Source of the DNA: an uncultured Celeribacter sp.
GTDB lineage: Bacteria; Pseudomonadota; Alphaproteobacteria; Rhodobacterales; Rhodobacteraceae
Assembly: GCF_963675965.1 (NCBI RefSeq)
Contig: NZ_OY780935.1
Location: 1,248,001 to 1,312,000, forward strand
Length of the DNA: 64,000 bases
Direction: 5' to 3'
The position numbers were made by a program, and so were the translations under genes. The number at the start of each line of letters is the position of its first letter. Position 1 is the stretch's first letter. The notes beneath the pieces were generated by a model. That model saw only the letters and a program-made list of their open reading frames with translations. It was not told the origin of the DNA and made no database searches. Below are positions 49,221 to 58,063 of this stretch, piece after piece.

Positions 49221-50257
49221 CGCAGCACCTCCGCCACAGGTACGCGGCTGCGTTTCTTTTGGATCTCGAAATGCCCGAGCGGCGTCCAGCCTGCCAGAAC
49301 CGTATCGTTACCCTCTGATTTGAAGGCCGCTTTGAGGCTTTGCTCGAACTGACGGCGATCCTTTTTGGCCATTGGCGCCAGATCGAGCGTGATCTGCCCC
49401 GCAAGACCGCGGATCCGCAACTGCCGCGGCAGGTCCCGCGCCAGAGCGATGTTGGCTTTCAGCCCGGCAGCGGGCGAAAAATCCCCACCGGTGTTCACGT
49501 CCACTGCCACAAGCGCCCGGGTCGGCTCGATAAAGAGCGAGCCCGCCCCCTTGAGCGGCACGTAAGGATCCAGCAAGGCGTCGATCTGCTCATGCACCCC
49601 GTGATTGTCAAAGGCATCCGGTGTCTCGTCCAGCACATCGGGTTTGGGCCAGTCGCGCCAGGCGGCTTCCCAGGCGTCGGGACCGTCGACCAGCAATTCC
49701 GGCGCACCGTTGATGTCGGCCAGAACGGCCTCGGCCAGACCACGCATGGCGGCAATATCTTCGGCGATGTCATCGTCTGTGGCCGTGGCACAGGCTGAGC
49801 GCAGGATCAGACCAAGCGTTTCATCAGCCTCTTCCATACCCTCCTCGGCCAGCGCATGCAGGCGAATAAGCACCTCGTCATCGTCGATCTGACGCGAGAT
49901 GTTCAGACCCGGCGCATCGGGGGTCACAATGGCATATTTCGACTTGAACAACAGCCGCGTCGTCACCGGCACGGCTTTGCCGTCTTCGGCGATATGGGTG
50001 ACCTGCACCAACATCGGTGCGCCGGGCTTCAGCCCTTTGTTGCCACGCAGATAGGCTTTGTCACCGTCCGGCAGATCGAGCAGCGCACCACCCATCCCCT
50101 TAAGGCTGCGACCACCTTTGGCCCGAAAGATAGCGCCTGGCGCAGGCGGCGCACCCTCCGCCACATCGATCAGAAAATCTTCCATCCGACCGTCCACCAG
50201 ATAGGCGGCGGCTTTCAGCCCGTTGACTTCGCCAAAGGCGATGACACTGCCTTTCAT
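49217..50257 (-). CDS. rng: ribonuclease E/G family protein, short form
   Basis: 346 residues from ATG 50257, which overlaps the maf stop. Catalytic region ALVAVDVNTGGDFSPAAGLKANIALARDLPRQLRIRGLAGQITLDLAPM contains the two acidic residues expected for magnesium binding (VDVNTG and LDLAPM). It is shorter than E. coli RNase G (489) and has no CPxC zinc-link motif after the catalytic domain; it ends soon after EIQKKRSRVPVAEVLR. Likely role: 5'-end-dependent cleavage in rRNA and mRNA processing. Confidence 0.9.
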   Translation of the reverse strand: MKGSVIAFGEVNGLKAAAYLVDGRMEDFLIDVAEGAPPAPGAIFRAKGGRSLKGMGGALLDLPDGDKAYLRGNKGLKPGAPMLVQVTHIAEDGKAVPVTTRLLFKSKYAIVTPDAPGLNISRQIDDDEVLIRLHALAEEGMEEADETLGLILRSACATATDDDIAEDIAAMRGLAEAVLADINGAPELLVDGPDAWEAAWRDWPKPDVLDETPDAFDNHGVHEQIDALLDPYVPLKGAGSLFIEPTRALVAVDVNTGGDFSPAAGLKANIALARDLPRQLRIRGLAGQITLDLAPMAKKDRRQFEQSLKAAFKSEGNDTVLAGWTPLGHFEIQKKRSRVPVAEVLR

Positions 50258-50832
50258 GACTGTTCTCCATAGACCGGGTAGCCAGCAGCCTGCAAAAGCT
50301 GCGCAGTTTCGGCAACAGGCAATCCCATCACCGCCGAATAGCTGCCTTGTATCCACGCGATAAACGCGCCGGCAGGCCCCTGAATGCCATAGCCGCCAGC
50401 CTTGCCGCGCCAGTCGCCGGACTGCAGATAGCTGTTCAGCTCCAGATCCGACAGGCGTTTCATCTTGACCGTGGTCACCACATCCGCCTCCCAGACCCGG
50501 TCCCCGTGGGCCACGGCGATGGCGGTAATCACCTTGTGGCGACGCCCGGACATAGCCAGCAGGAATTCGGCGCATTCCTTTTCATCGGCGGGCTTGCCCA
50601 TGATCCGCCGCCCAAGTGCGACCGTTGTATCGGCGCAAAGCACGACCTCATCTGCGCCACGCGGGACCACCATGACCTTTTCACGGGCCATGCGCGCACA
50701 GTAGGGGCGCGGAAGCTCCCCCTTCTGCGGGTCTTCGTTGATGTCAGGAGAGCGGATTTGAGCAGGCGAAAGGCCCAGCTGCGCCAGAAGCTCCTTCCGG
50801 CGCGGGCTGCCTGAACCGAGGATCAGTTTCAT
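50254..50832 (-). CDS. maf: Maf-like nucleotide pyrophosphatase
   Basis: 192 residues. MKLILGSGSPRRKELLAQLGL (start motif), VLCADTTVALGRRIMGKP and the GRAGGYGIQG-like KAGGYGIQGPAGAFIAWIQGSYSAVMGLP are Maf/HAM1-type family marks. It cleans non-canonical nucleotides (dTTP/UTP or m7GTP type). Part of the infA-maf-rng-yacG run. Confidence 0.93.
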   Translation of the reverse strand: MKLILGSGSPRRKELLAQLGLSPAQIRSPDINEDPQKGELPRPYCARMAREKVMVVPRGADEVVLCADTTVALGRRIMGKPADEKECAEFLLAMSGRRHKVITAIAVAHGDRVWEADVVTTVKMKRLSDLELNSYLQSGDWRGKAGGYGIQGPAGAFIAWIQGSYSAVMGLPVAETAQLLQAAGYPVYGEQS

Positions 50833-50853
50833 GCGGGACCCGCTGAAATCCGA

Positions 50854-51072
50854 TTAACGGAAACGATAGTTGATCCGACCCTTGGTCAGATCGTAGGGGG
50901 TCATTTCGACCTGGACCTTGTCTCCTGCGAGAACACGGATGCGGTTTTTGCGCATCTTGCCTGCCGTATGAGCGATGATCGTATGGCCGTTTTCCAGCTC
51001 GACCAGGAATGTCGCGTTCGGCAGGAGTTCCTTCACGACACCGGGAAATTCGAGCATTTCTTCCTTGGCCAT
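50854..51072 (-). CDS. infA: translation initiation factor IF-1
   Basis: 72 residues, exactly the normal size, from ATG 51072: MAKEEMLEFPGVVKELLPNATFLVELENGHTIIAHTAGKMRKNRIRVLAGDKVQVEMTPYDLTKGRINYRFR. S1/OB fold. The upstream frame to 51099 is not needed. It occupies the 30S A site during initiation. Confidence 0.98.
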   Translation of the reverse strand: MAKEEMLEFPGVVKELLPNATFLVELENGHTIIAHTAGKMRKNRIRVLAGDKVQVEMTPYDLTKGRINYRFR

Positions 51073-51154
51073 GTTCACTCCTTGATTGATTGGACCCACC
51101 CATCTGTGGGCGCGCTAGTAAATGCGCCTTTACGGGGCTGTTTTCAAGGTAAAT

Positions 51155-52048
51155 TCAATCGTTTTTCGCGGACAGAGCGCGGATTTCATGGCTTTGTCCC
51201 CCGATTTCGCTCTCTGGCCAGTGGCTCTTGACGCTGACCTGCCCCCCGGCACGCGCCGTAGCGAGTCGCGTTTCCAGATGTTCGAGCACCGCAAAACCCG
51301 CACTGTCTCGCGGACCGCGTGCCAAAATTCCGTCCTCTGGCGCGCCCGTGTCGGGCGGACAGAACACCGCGGGCTGACCATGGTTGATGTCGACCACATC
51401 GCAGCCTGTAACCGTCCCGGTCAACGGCGCCATAGCGACAATCATCTGACCTTCGAGCGCCCGCGCGCGACACCCGATCTCAACCCGGCTCGCCCCCTGC
51501 CATGTGTCGGTACAGGACGGCACCAGCAACAGCTCTGCGCCTGCTTCGCTATAGGTGCGCGCCAGCAGAGGGAATTCGCTGTCATAGCAGATCAGACAGG
51601 CAATCCGGCCGAAGCGGGTTTCGATCACCGAAGACACCTGCCCGGCGCGCAGCCCCAAAGCCCGCTCATATGGAGTCGGCATGCGTTTCTCGATCATCTG
51701 CACACCTTCCGGCGCGCAGAACATCGCGCGGTTCACGATGCCCGCCTCCACGGAATCACCTGCATAGGCGAAGCCGGATCCGCCCAGAATCGTCGCCCCG
51801 GTTTCGGCGACCAGCTCTGCAATGCCCTCGCAATAGGCCTCGAAATGATCGGCGCCCCGGATCATCCACCCGGCCTCACTGACATCCTGCGGACCATAGA
51901 ACGCAGCTTCCAAAGCCGCATATTCCGGAAAGACCACCAGCGTATCGCGATTGGCGCCGATGTCGCACAGCGCCCGCCGATACCGATCGAACCAACCCTG
52001 CGCCTCAGCGTGCCACACGGGATGCCAGCTTGCTGCCACCAGCCTCAT
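51155..52048 (-). CDS. nitrilase-superfamily (carbon-nitrogen) hydrolase
   Basis: 297 residues. Catalytic Glu in PEYAAL (E42), Lys in EKRMPTPYE (K121), and Cys in CLICYDSEFP (C154) form the nitrilase triad. The substrate cannot be read; relatives hydrolyse amides such as N-carbamoyl compounds or omega-amides. It overlaps the GNAT stop by 4 bases and forms a pair with it, lying between infA and the phosphatase, where most relatives have no gene. Confidence 0.9.
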   Translation of the reverse strand: MRLVAASWHPVWHAEAQGWFDRYRRALCDIGANRDTLVVFPEYAALEAAFYGPQDVSEAGWMIRGADHFEAYCEGIAELVAETGATILGGSGFAYAGDSVEAGIVNRAMFCAPEGVQMIEKRMPTPYERALGLRAGQVSSVIETRFGRIACLICYDSEFPLLARTYSEAGAELLLVPSCTDTWQGASRVEIGCRARALEGQMIVAMAPLTGTVTGCDVVDINHGQPAVFCPPDTGAPEDGILARGPRDSAGFAVLEHLETRLATARAGGQVSVKSHWPESEIGGQSHEIRALSAKND

Positions 52049-52632
52049 AGCGCACGCATCCAGAATTGCAGGCGTTTCTCATCCGACGTTTCGGCGTCGA
52101 CGTCTTTCCAGTCGAACTGCGCAATCACCCCCTCCATCGGGGCATAGCCACGCTTGCGCCAAAACAGATCATGACTGCGCGCGTCCGCCGGACGCAGCGG
52201 GTGCTCCGCAGGGCGCATCACCGAACAAAAGGCCGAATAAGAGAATCCCAGCGCGCGGGCGTGGGCTTCGCGCGCATCGAAAAACGCGTGCCCTGCCCCC
52301 TGCCCGCGCCAATCGGGCAACAGGACAGATTCGGCGCAGTAAAAAACATCGGACATCGCCAGATCGACCCCGGCAAAGGCGCCGCGAAAATCTTCTTCGT
52401 GCTCAGCCAGCGGCGCGCCGGTGGCCGCCCCCACGATCTTGGCCCCATCGTAAGCCGCGACAAGCACCGCCCGATCATTGCCGATATAGCTGGCCATGTA
52501 ATTGCGCTCATAGGTCATATCCCCGTCATAGAGATAGGGCCATTCGCGAAACACCTCGATCCGCAAACGCGCCAGATCATCCAGCGTCCCCTCGACCTCT
52601 GCGCCGCGCAGAACACGGAATGTCAGCGTCAT
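52045..52632 (-). CDS. GNAT-family N-acetyltransferase
   Basis: 195 residues. The GNAT acetyl-CoA motif can be seen around residues 100-135 (CAESVLLPDWRGQGAGHAFFDAREAHARALGFSYSAFC), with R/QGxGxA as the pyrophosphate loop. Substrate unknown. It is coupled to the nitrilase-type gene, suggesting joint work on one amine or amide compound. Confidence 0.87.
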   Translation of the reverse strand: MTLTFRVLRGAEVEGTLDDLARLRIEVFREWPYLYDGDMTYERNYMASYIGNDRAVLVAAYDGAKIVGAATGAPLAEHEEDFRGAFAGVDLAMSDVFYCAESVLLPDWRGQGAGHAFFDAREAHARALGFSYSAFCSVMRPAEHPLRPADARSHDLFWRKRGYAPMEGVIAQFDWKDVDAETSDEKRLQFWMRAL

Positions 52633-52672
52633 GTCTTTCTCTCCTGCTCCACGGCCCGCTCGATCACCGGGG

Positions 52673-53140
52673 TCATTCCACCTGCGCCGGACCGAAGCGG
52701 GCTGTCATCCGCGTCTCGATCTGGTCGCGGGCCTGACGATAGGCGTCCAGCTTGGCCTCCCGGCTTTCACCAATCCCCGTCGGGTCCATGATCGGCCAAT
52801 ATTCCACCTCGAGATGGTAGAACCGCGTTAGCTCCAGCGCGTGGCGTTGCGAGGCGGGCGACAGGGCCACCACCAGATCATAGGAGGAAATATCATCGCC
52901 CCATTCTTTCATGTCATCGAAAGAGCGGGCCTGATGGCGGTGGAGTTCAACACCGATCTCGGCACAGACCGCGACCGCGAACCCATCCACATCCAGATCC
53001 GAGTGCACCCCGGCGGATTGCACATAGACCCTTGTGCCGTAAAATTTCTTCATTAGCCCCTCAGCCATTGGCGAGCGGACAGAATTATGATCACAGCAGA
53101 ACAGGACCGAATGTGGAAGGCCTGCCGTCATCCCGCTCAC
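52673..53140 (-). CDS. low-molecular-weight phosphotyrosine phosphatase / arsenate reductase family
   Basis: 155 residues. The signature loop is C16-DHNSV-R22 (CX5R), followed by SPMAEGLMKKF, and a DPTG segment near residue 119 may carry the general acid. The N-terminal GTG overlaps the UPF0262 stop; an ATG nine bases later is an alternative. LMW-PTP or arsenate reductase function cannot be separated by sequence here. Confidence 0.88.
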   Translation of the reverse strand: MSGMTAGLPHSVLFCCDHNSVRSPMAEGLMKKFYGTRVYVQSAGVHSDLDVDGFAVAVCAEIGVELHRHQARSFDDMKEWGDDISSYDLVVALSPASQRHALELTRFYHLEVEYWPIMDPTGIGESREAKLDAYRQARDQIETRMTARFGPAQVE

Positions 53141-53613
53141 CCCCAGTGCAGCACGCAGATCAGGGTGAAAAGGCGTCTTGCTGTATCGATGTCGACGATT
53201 GCCTTGCCTTCCAAACGTTCTTGCAACACCCGCGCGCCTTCATTGTGGATGCCACGGCGGGCCATATCGATGGCCTCGATCTGACTGGGCGGCAGCTTTT
53301 TGACAGCGTCAAAATAGCTTTCACAGATCTGGAAATAGTCTTTCACAACTTGCCTAAACGGACCCAGAGACAGGTGAAACTCGGCGGCCTTTTCACCGTC
53401 TTCCGTCGTCAGATCGAACACCAGACGCCGTTCACGGATCGCCAGCATCAGCTTGAACGGCCCCTCAGACACTTTGCGCCCTTCGCGCTCAGGCAAAGAA
53501 AACGAGTTGTCTTCCAACAAATCGAAAATCGCGACCTTGCGTTCCTGTTCGATTTCCGGCGTCGGCGGTGCCAAACCGCTCTCGTCGATCTCAACAGATA
53601 GAAGCTTACTCAT
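53137..53613 (-). CDS. UPF0262 family protein
   Basis: 158 residues from ATG 53613. SKLLSVEIDESGLAPPTPEIEQERKVAIFDLLEDNSF and DFTQICESYFDAV-like DYFQICESYFDAVKKLPPSQIEAIDMARRGIHNEGARVL match UPF0262, an alphaproteobacterial family next to hisD. Function unknown. Its start overlaps the hisD stop. Confidence 0.92.
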   Translation of the reverse strand: MSKLLSVEIDESGLAPPTPEIEQERKVAIFDLLEDNSFSLPEREGRKVSEGPFKLMLAIRERRLVFDLTTEDGEKAAEFHLSLGPFRQVVKDYFQICESYFDAVKKLPPSQIEAIDMARRGIHNEGARVLQERLEGKAIVDIDTARRLFTLICVLHWG

Positions 53614-54919
53614 CGCCACCCTCGTTCAGCCGGTCCAGCCGGGCCTGCACGGACAGGCCGTGTGCCTCAAGGCTTTCGGATGTGGCCAGACGGACCGCCG
53701 CCGGGCCGATTGCGGCCAGAGCCGCCGGGGACATCTTGGCAAGCGTCGTCCGTTTAAGAAAGTCCAAAACCGACAGGCCTGACGAAAAACGGGCCGAACG
53801 GGCCGTGGGCAGGACGTGGTTCGGGCCGCCAACATAGTCGCCCACCGCCTCTGGCGTGTAGGCGCCCAAAAAGATCGCGCCTGCGTGGTGGATCTTGACA
53901 GACAGCGCCTCCGTATCCTCGACACAAAGCTCAAGGTGTTCGGGCGCGAAACGATCTGACAGCATGGCCGCCTCATCAAGATCGCGCGCGGTGATCACCA
54001 CACCGAAATCCGCCCAGCTTTTGCCTGCAATGGCACGGCGCTCCAGCGTCCCAAGACGTTTTTCGACAGCCTCGGCCACCGCCTGACCGAACGCAGCATC
54101 ATCTGTGATCAGAATCGACTGTGCGCTTTCATCGTGCTCGGCCTGAGACATCAGGTCCACCGCCACCCAGTCCGGGTCATTGTACTTGTCCGCGATGACC
54201 AGAATTTCGGACGGGCCCGCGATCATGTCAATCCCGACCTTACCAAAGACACGGCGCTTGGCTGCGGCCACAAAGGCATTGCCCGGTCCGGTGATCTTGT
54301 CGACCGGCGCGACGCTCTGGGTGCCATAGGCGAAGGCAGCAATCGCCTGCGCACCGCCCATGCGATACACCTCGTCCACCCCGGCAATGCGCGCAGCCAG
54401 CAACACCAGCGGGTTCACTACGCCATCGGGCGTGGGCACCGCAACTGCCAACCGTTCGACGCCAGCCACCTTGGCCGGGATCGCATTCATCAGCACGGAG
54501 GACGGATAAGAGGCCAGCCCCCCCGGCACATAAAGCCCCGCCGCCGAAACTGGCGTCCAGCGCCACCCCAAAGTGGCCCCGTCGGGATCGGTCCAGAGCG
54601 CATCGTCCGGCATCTGCCGAACATGGTAGGCCCGAATGCGCTGCGCGGCCAGTTCCAGCGCCTCGCGATCCGCAACCGACACCTTTGCACAGGCGGCTTC
54701 GATCTCCGCCTCGGAAAACCGCAGCGTCTCTGCAGTCAGTTCAAGGCGGTCGAATTTCGCGGTCAGCTCAAGGACCGCAGCGTCACCGCGTGCGCGCACA
54801 TCGGCAATGATTTTGGCCACAGCGTCATCCACATCCGGGCTGTCCTCACGTTTCATCGTGAGCAGCGCCGCAAAGCGGGTTTCGAAATCAGAATCCGTGG
54901 TGGACAGGAAATGGGGCAT
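53606..54919 (-). CDS. hisD: histidinol dehydrogenase HisD
   Basis: 437 residues. Conserved AGLYVPGGLASYPSSVLMNAIPAKVAGV, GGAQAIAAFAYGTQSV, VDKITGPGNAFVAAAKR and AGPSEILVIAD are HisD signatures (NAD and zinc sites). It performs the last two oxidation steps of histidine synthesis, from histidinol to histidine. No other his gene is nearby. A strong ribosome site precedes the ATG. Confidence 0.97.
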   Translation of the reverse strand: MPHFLSTTDSDFETRFAALLTMKREDSPDVDDAVAKIIADVRARGDAAVLELTAKFDRLELTAETLRFSEAEIEAACAKVSVADREALELAAQRIRAYHVRQMPDDALWTDPDGATLGWRWTPVSAAGLYVPGGLASYPSSVLMNAIPAKVAGVERLAVAVPTPDGVVNPLVLLAARIAGVDEVYRMGGAQAIAAFAYGTQSVAPVDKITGPGNAFVAAAKRRVFGKVGIDMIAGPSEILVIADKYNDPDWVAVDLMSQAEHDESAQSILITDDAAFGQAVAEAVEKRLGTLERRAIAGKSWADFGVVITARDLDEAAMLSDRFAPEHLELCVEDTEALSVKIHHAGAIFLGAYTPEAVGDYVGGPNHVLPTARSARFSSGLSVLDFLKRTTLAKMSPAALAAIGPAAVRLATSESLEAHGLSVQARLDRLNEGGDE

Positions 54920-54996
54920 GTCGGTCTCCTTGGTCAGACCGACATAGCGCGGGTTTGCGCGGGCCTCAAGCGGCTGAGGCCCGGCACCGGCGCAGT

Positions 54997-55461
54997 TTAG
55001 CCGCGATAGGCGTCTTTGCGGGGGCGCAGCTCAAATTCAACCTCGGCCCCCTCCGGCGGCACCGGGGTGTTGGTCACCTTGCAGTCAACTTGCTGGCCAA
55101 TGAAATCGAGATCCTTGCCACCACCGACCACCCGCGTGAACCAGTCCAGGTTGCTGGTGAGAATCCGGCCTTTCAGGGTTACGGCGGAATCCCGCAGTGC
55201 AAGACGGGTGAACTTCTTGGTGCCATAGGCGGGACCGCGCGTGGCGTAGCCCCCGCACACAGTCAGATAGCTATCCGTAACGTAGATCTGCCAGAAAATG
55301 TGGGTCTCCCCCATTTTGTCCCAGTTCCAGACCGAGTGCGCATATCTCTCGTCAATCGTCTCAGTGCCGGACGCTCCAGCAGCATTGACCGACGTGCCAG
55401 CCATGATTCCAAATACAGCAGAAAGCCCCAGCGCAAGCAGGGCGTGACGAACAGCTTTCAT
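54997..55461 (-). CDS. secreted protein of unknown function (154 aa)
   Basis: Signal peptide residues 1-27 (MKAVRHALLALGLSAVFGIMAGTSVNA). The mature part has three conserved-looking segments (HSVWNWDKMGETHIFWQIYVTDSYLTVCGGYATRG, LRDSAVTLKGRILTSNLDWFTRV, FIGQQVDCKVTNTPVP) with two cysteines that could form a disulfide. Likely periplasmic. No family recognised. It breaks the usual hisD-DUF2948 adjacency. Confidence 0.75.
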   Translation of the reverse strand: MKAVRHALLALGLSAVFGIMAGTSVNAAGASGTETIDERYAHSVWNWDKMGETHIFWQIYVTDSYLTVCGGYATRGPAYGTKKFTRLALRDSAVTLKGRILTSNLDWFTRVVGGGKDLDFIGQQVDCKVTNTPVPPEGAEVEFELRPRKDAYRG

Positions 55462-55545
55462 GAATTCCTCTAAATAATCTTTTCCGTTTATAACAGTAAG
55501 GAAAGCATGACCTCTGGAACGGCAGAGGTAAAAAACGAAAAGAGT

Positions 55546-56025
55546 TTAATCGTCGTGGCTTGGCACCTGGTGGGAGGGCGCCACATAGGGCCGCGTCACG
55601 TCCTTGAGCGTGACATCCAGCGCTTCGACGTCGAGCGCAATGGTTCCGTCCCCCGCCAGCGTGATCTCCACCGTGCCCATGCCGTCTTCTGTCGGCGCAA
55701 AGGTGATCGCGAGGATCGACAGGATCAGATCCTTGTCTGCGCGCGGCACGCCGGAAGACCGCGCCGCCATAACATCTTCGAACAACAGCACCGCCTGCAC
55801 CCGCTCGACCGGGCGATTGCGTTTTTGCGCGATGTCGACGTCTTCCCAGCGGAAGCGGTTCAGCAAGACCGCAAAGCGGCGCTGCGCCGGATCATAGGAA
55901 ATTTCCCCGACCGGCACCACCGCATCCTGCGCCAGCGCGGAAATCACCGTCAGATCTTCGGAATCCAGCGCCTTGAGCCGCAACGGCTGCTCACCACCGT
56001 CTTCAAATCGGGCGTCTTCGACCAT
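55546..56025 (-). CDS. DUF2948 family protein
   Basis: 159 residues. LKALDSEDLTVISALAQDAVVPVGEISYDPAQRRFAVLLNRFRWEDV and the VEALDVTLKDVTRPYVAPSHQVPSHD end are typical of DUF2948, found between murA and hisD in Rhodobacteraceae. Its role is not known. It lies 11 bases after murA. Confidence 0.9.
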   Translation of the reverse strand: MVEDARFEDGGEQPLRLKALDSEDLTVISALAQDAVVPVGEISYDPAQRRFAVLLNRFRWEDVDIAQKRNRPVERVQAVLLFEDVMAARSSGVPRADKDLILSILAITFAPTEDGMGTVEITLAGDGTIALDVEALDVTLKDVTRPYVAPSHQVPSHDD

Positions 56026-56036
56026 TTGCCAATCCT

Positions 56037-57305
56037 TTACGCTGAGATCCGTTCAATGTGGGCACCGATGCCGGACAGTTTCTTTTCAACGAACTCATAG
56101 CCGCGATCCAGGTGATAGACCCGCGACACCACGGTTTCGCCTTCAGCCGCAAGCCCCGCCAGAATGAGCGACACGGACGCCCGCAGATCGGTGGCCATCA
56201 CCGGCGCGCCTTTCAGCTTATCGACGCCATGCACGGTGGCATGACCGCCATGGACCTCGATATTGGCCCCCATTCGGATCAGTTCCGGCGCATGCATAAA
56301 GCGGTTCTCGAAAATGGTTTCTTCCAGCACCGAAGTGCCCTCGGCGGTGCAAAGAAGGGCCATCATCTGCGCCTGCAGGTCGGTCGGGAAGCCCGGAAAG
56401 GGCTCCGTGATCACATTCACCGCCTTAACCCGTTCGCCATGACGTTTGACGGTCAGACCGCGATCGTTTTCCGTGACCGAAATGCCGGCCTCTTCGAGTT
56501 TTGCGGCAAAGCTTTCGACCAGCGCCAGCTTGCCGCCCAGGCAGGTGACCTCACCACCGCAGATAGCGGGTGCCAGCATGAAAGTGCCCAGCTCGATCCG
56601 GTCGGTCACAACCGGATGCGTGGCGCCATGCAGGCGGTCGACGCCCTGAATTTCAATCCGGGACGTTCCCGCGCCTTCGATTTGGGCGCCCATCTTGTTG
56701 AGGCAGTCCGCAAGATCGACGATCTCGGGTTCGCGGGCTGCGTTTTCCAGCACCGAGGTGCCCTTGGCCAGAGATGCCGCCATCAGAAAATTTTCCGTCG
56801 CTCCGACGGAGGGGAAGCGCATATGATGCACAGCCCCCTTCAGACGACCGCCGGCCACTTTGGCGTGCAGATAGCCGTCTTTTAGCTCAATCTCTGCGCC
56901 CAGCGCCTCAAGCGCCGTGGTGTGCAGATCCATCGGGCGCGCACCGATGGCGCAACCGCCGGGCAGAGACACGACCGCATGCCCGAGACGGGCCAGCAGA
57001 GGGCCGAGAACCAGATTGGACGCACGCATCTTGCGCACGATGTCATAATCCGCAACCGGTGTGATCTCGCCGTGGCAGGACATGGCCTGCACCTTGCCGT
57101 CCTGAAGCGCGGTGATTTCCGCGCCGAGCGACGATAGCAGCGCGGTCATGGTCTTGATGTCAGACAAGCGCGGCGCATTGGTCAGCGTCAGCGGCTCATC
57201 CGACAACAGCGTCGCAGGCATAAGCGCAAGACAGGCGTTCTTGGCCCCCGCGATTTCAATGTCGCCATTCAGAGGCCCGTTGCCCCGCACCAGAATCGAA
57301 TCCAT
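56037..57305 (-). CDS. murA: UDP-N-acetylglucosamine 1-carboxyvinyltransferase MurA
   Basis: 422 residues. MDSILVRGNGPLNGDIEIAGAKNACLALMPATLLSDEPLTL and LPGGCAIGARPMDLHTTAL contain the catalytic Cys (C118, the fosfomycin-target residue). It catalyses the first committed step of peptidoglycan synthesis with PEP. First large gene of the minus-strand block and essential in most bacteria. Confidence 0.97.
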   Translation of the reverse strand: MDSILVRGNGPLNGDIEIAGAKNACLALMPATLLSDEPLTLTNAPRLSDIKTMTALLSSLGAEITALQDGKVQAMSCHGEITPVADYDIVRKMRASNLVLGPLLARLGHAVVSLPGGCAIGARPMDLHTTALEALGAEIELKDGYLHAKVAGGRLKGAVHHMRFPSVGATENFLMAASLAKGTSVLENAAREPEIVDLADCLNKMGAQIEGAGTSRIEIQGVDRLHGATHPVVTDRIELGTFMLAPAICGGEVTCLGGKLALVESFAAKLEEAGISVTENDRGLTVKRHGERVKAVNVITEPFPGFPTDLQAQMMALLCTAEGTSVLEETIFENRFMHAPELIRMGANIEVHGGHATVHGVDKLKGAPVMATDLRASVSLILAGLAAEGETVVSRVYHLDRGYEFVEKKLSGIGAHIERISA

Positions 57306-57314
57306 TCGCTCGCC

Positions 57315-57470
57315 TCACTCGTCCGTTTTATCGTTCTCATCCGCATGGCGTGCCCGCGCCTGCGCCTTGCGCCGCTGAAGATTCGCCTTGAGCGCCGCCT
57401 TCAAGCGCTCATCGCGGGATTTCGGAGCGTGCTTGTCGCGTTTTCGGGATGGATCGGTTTTGTTTTCCAT
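57315..57470 (-). CDS. small basic protein upstream of murA (51 aa)
   Basis: MENKTDPSRKRDKHAPKSRDERLKAALKANLQRRKAQARARHADENDKTDE: charged, Lys/Arg-rich, likely helical. Stop is 9 bases before the murA start and the frame is uninterrupted, so it is probably a real leading gene of this operon; similar short conserved proteins precede murA in related alphaproteobacteria. Confidence 0.7.
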   Translation of the reverse strand: MENKTDPSRKRDKHAPKSRDERLKAALKANLQRRKAQARARHADENDKTDE

Positions 57471-57701
57471 AAAACTGCATGTAGCCAAAGCACCTCGTCG
57501 CGTCCAGCCTTTGCCCGAGCAACGGCGGCATCTCGCAGGGCATGAGGCATCAGGGCCAGCCGATACAGGGGGCGCGACAGCAGTAGGACAAAAATCTTTC
57601 TCCCACCTCCATTTTTCTCAAAAAGGCGCTTGCACCCCATGGCGATCACGTCTAATTAGCCGCCCACAGCGACGGTGATACGGATCACCACCGCACCCGG
57701 C

Positions 57702-57776
<75 letters not shown>

Positions 57777-58063
57777 TTTTCCAATGATATGCGATCAAGG
57801 AGCTCGGCTCCCATGCATGTTTGGGCATGGCGTTTGTTGATCCTTTTCTCCATTCGGCAGAGGCCCCTTCGGCGTTGATTTCCACAGGCTAAAGAGCTGC
57901 CTACAGGAATTCCCCGCCTTCGATATTCCGGGAAACGGCAGCAATGGAGCCGGCCGCAATTGGGACAGTCCCAAAGCAAATGCCCGCGCAGGTGACTGCA
58001 CAGGCGGGTTTCTCAATTCCTCAGGCAGCACGCACCCAAGATGCGCAAAGGTCCCGTCCTGGC
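57777..58063. other. 287-base gap between tRNA-Thr and the aldehyde dehydrogenase gene
   Basis: No gene is supported. It contains the perfect 15-bp palindrome TTGGGACAGTCCCAA (57960-57974) and a partial CCCGC/GCGGG stem near 57980-58010 that could end the dehydrogenase transcript. Small open frames here overlap each other and lack ribosome sites. Confidence 0.6.

Noticed and set aside
57401..57649. Minus-strand 82-codon frame beginning MIAMGCKRLF
   Set aside because: It overlaps the 51-aa gene in another frame, without a ribosome site or family match; kept out as unsupported.
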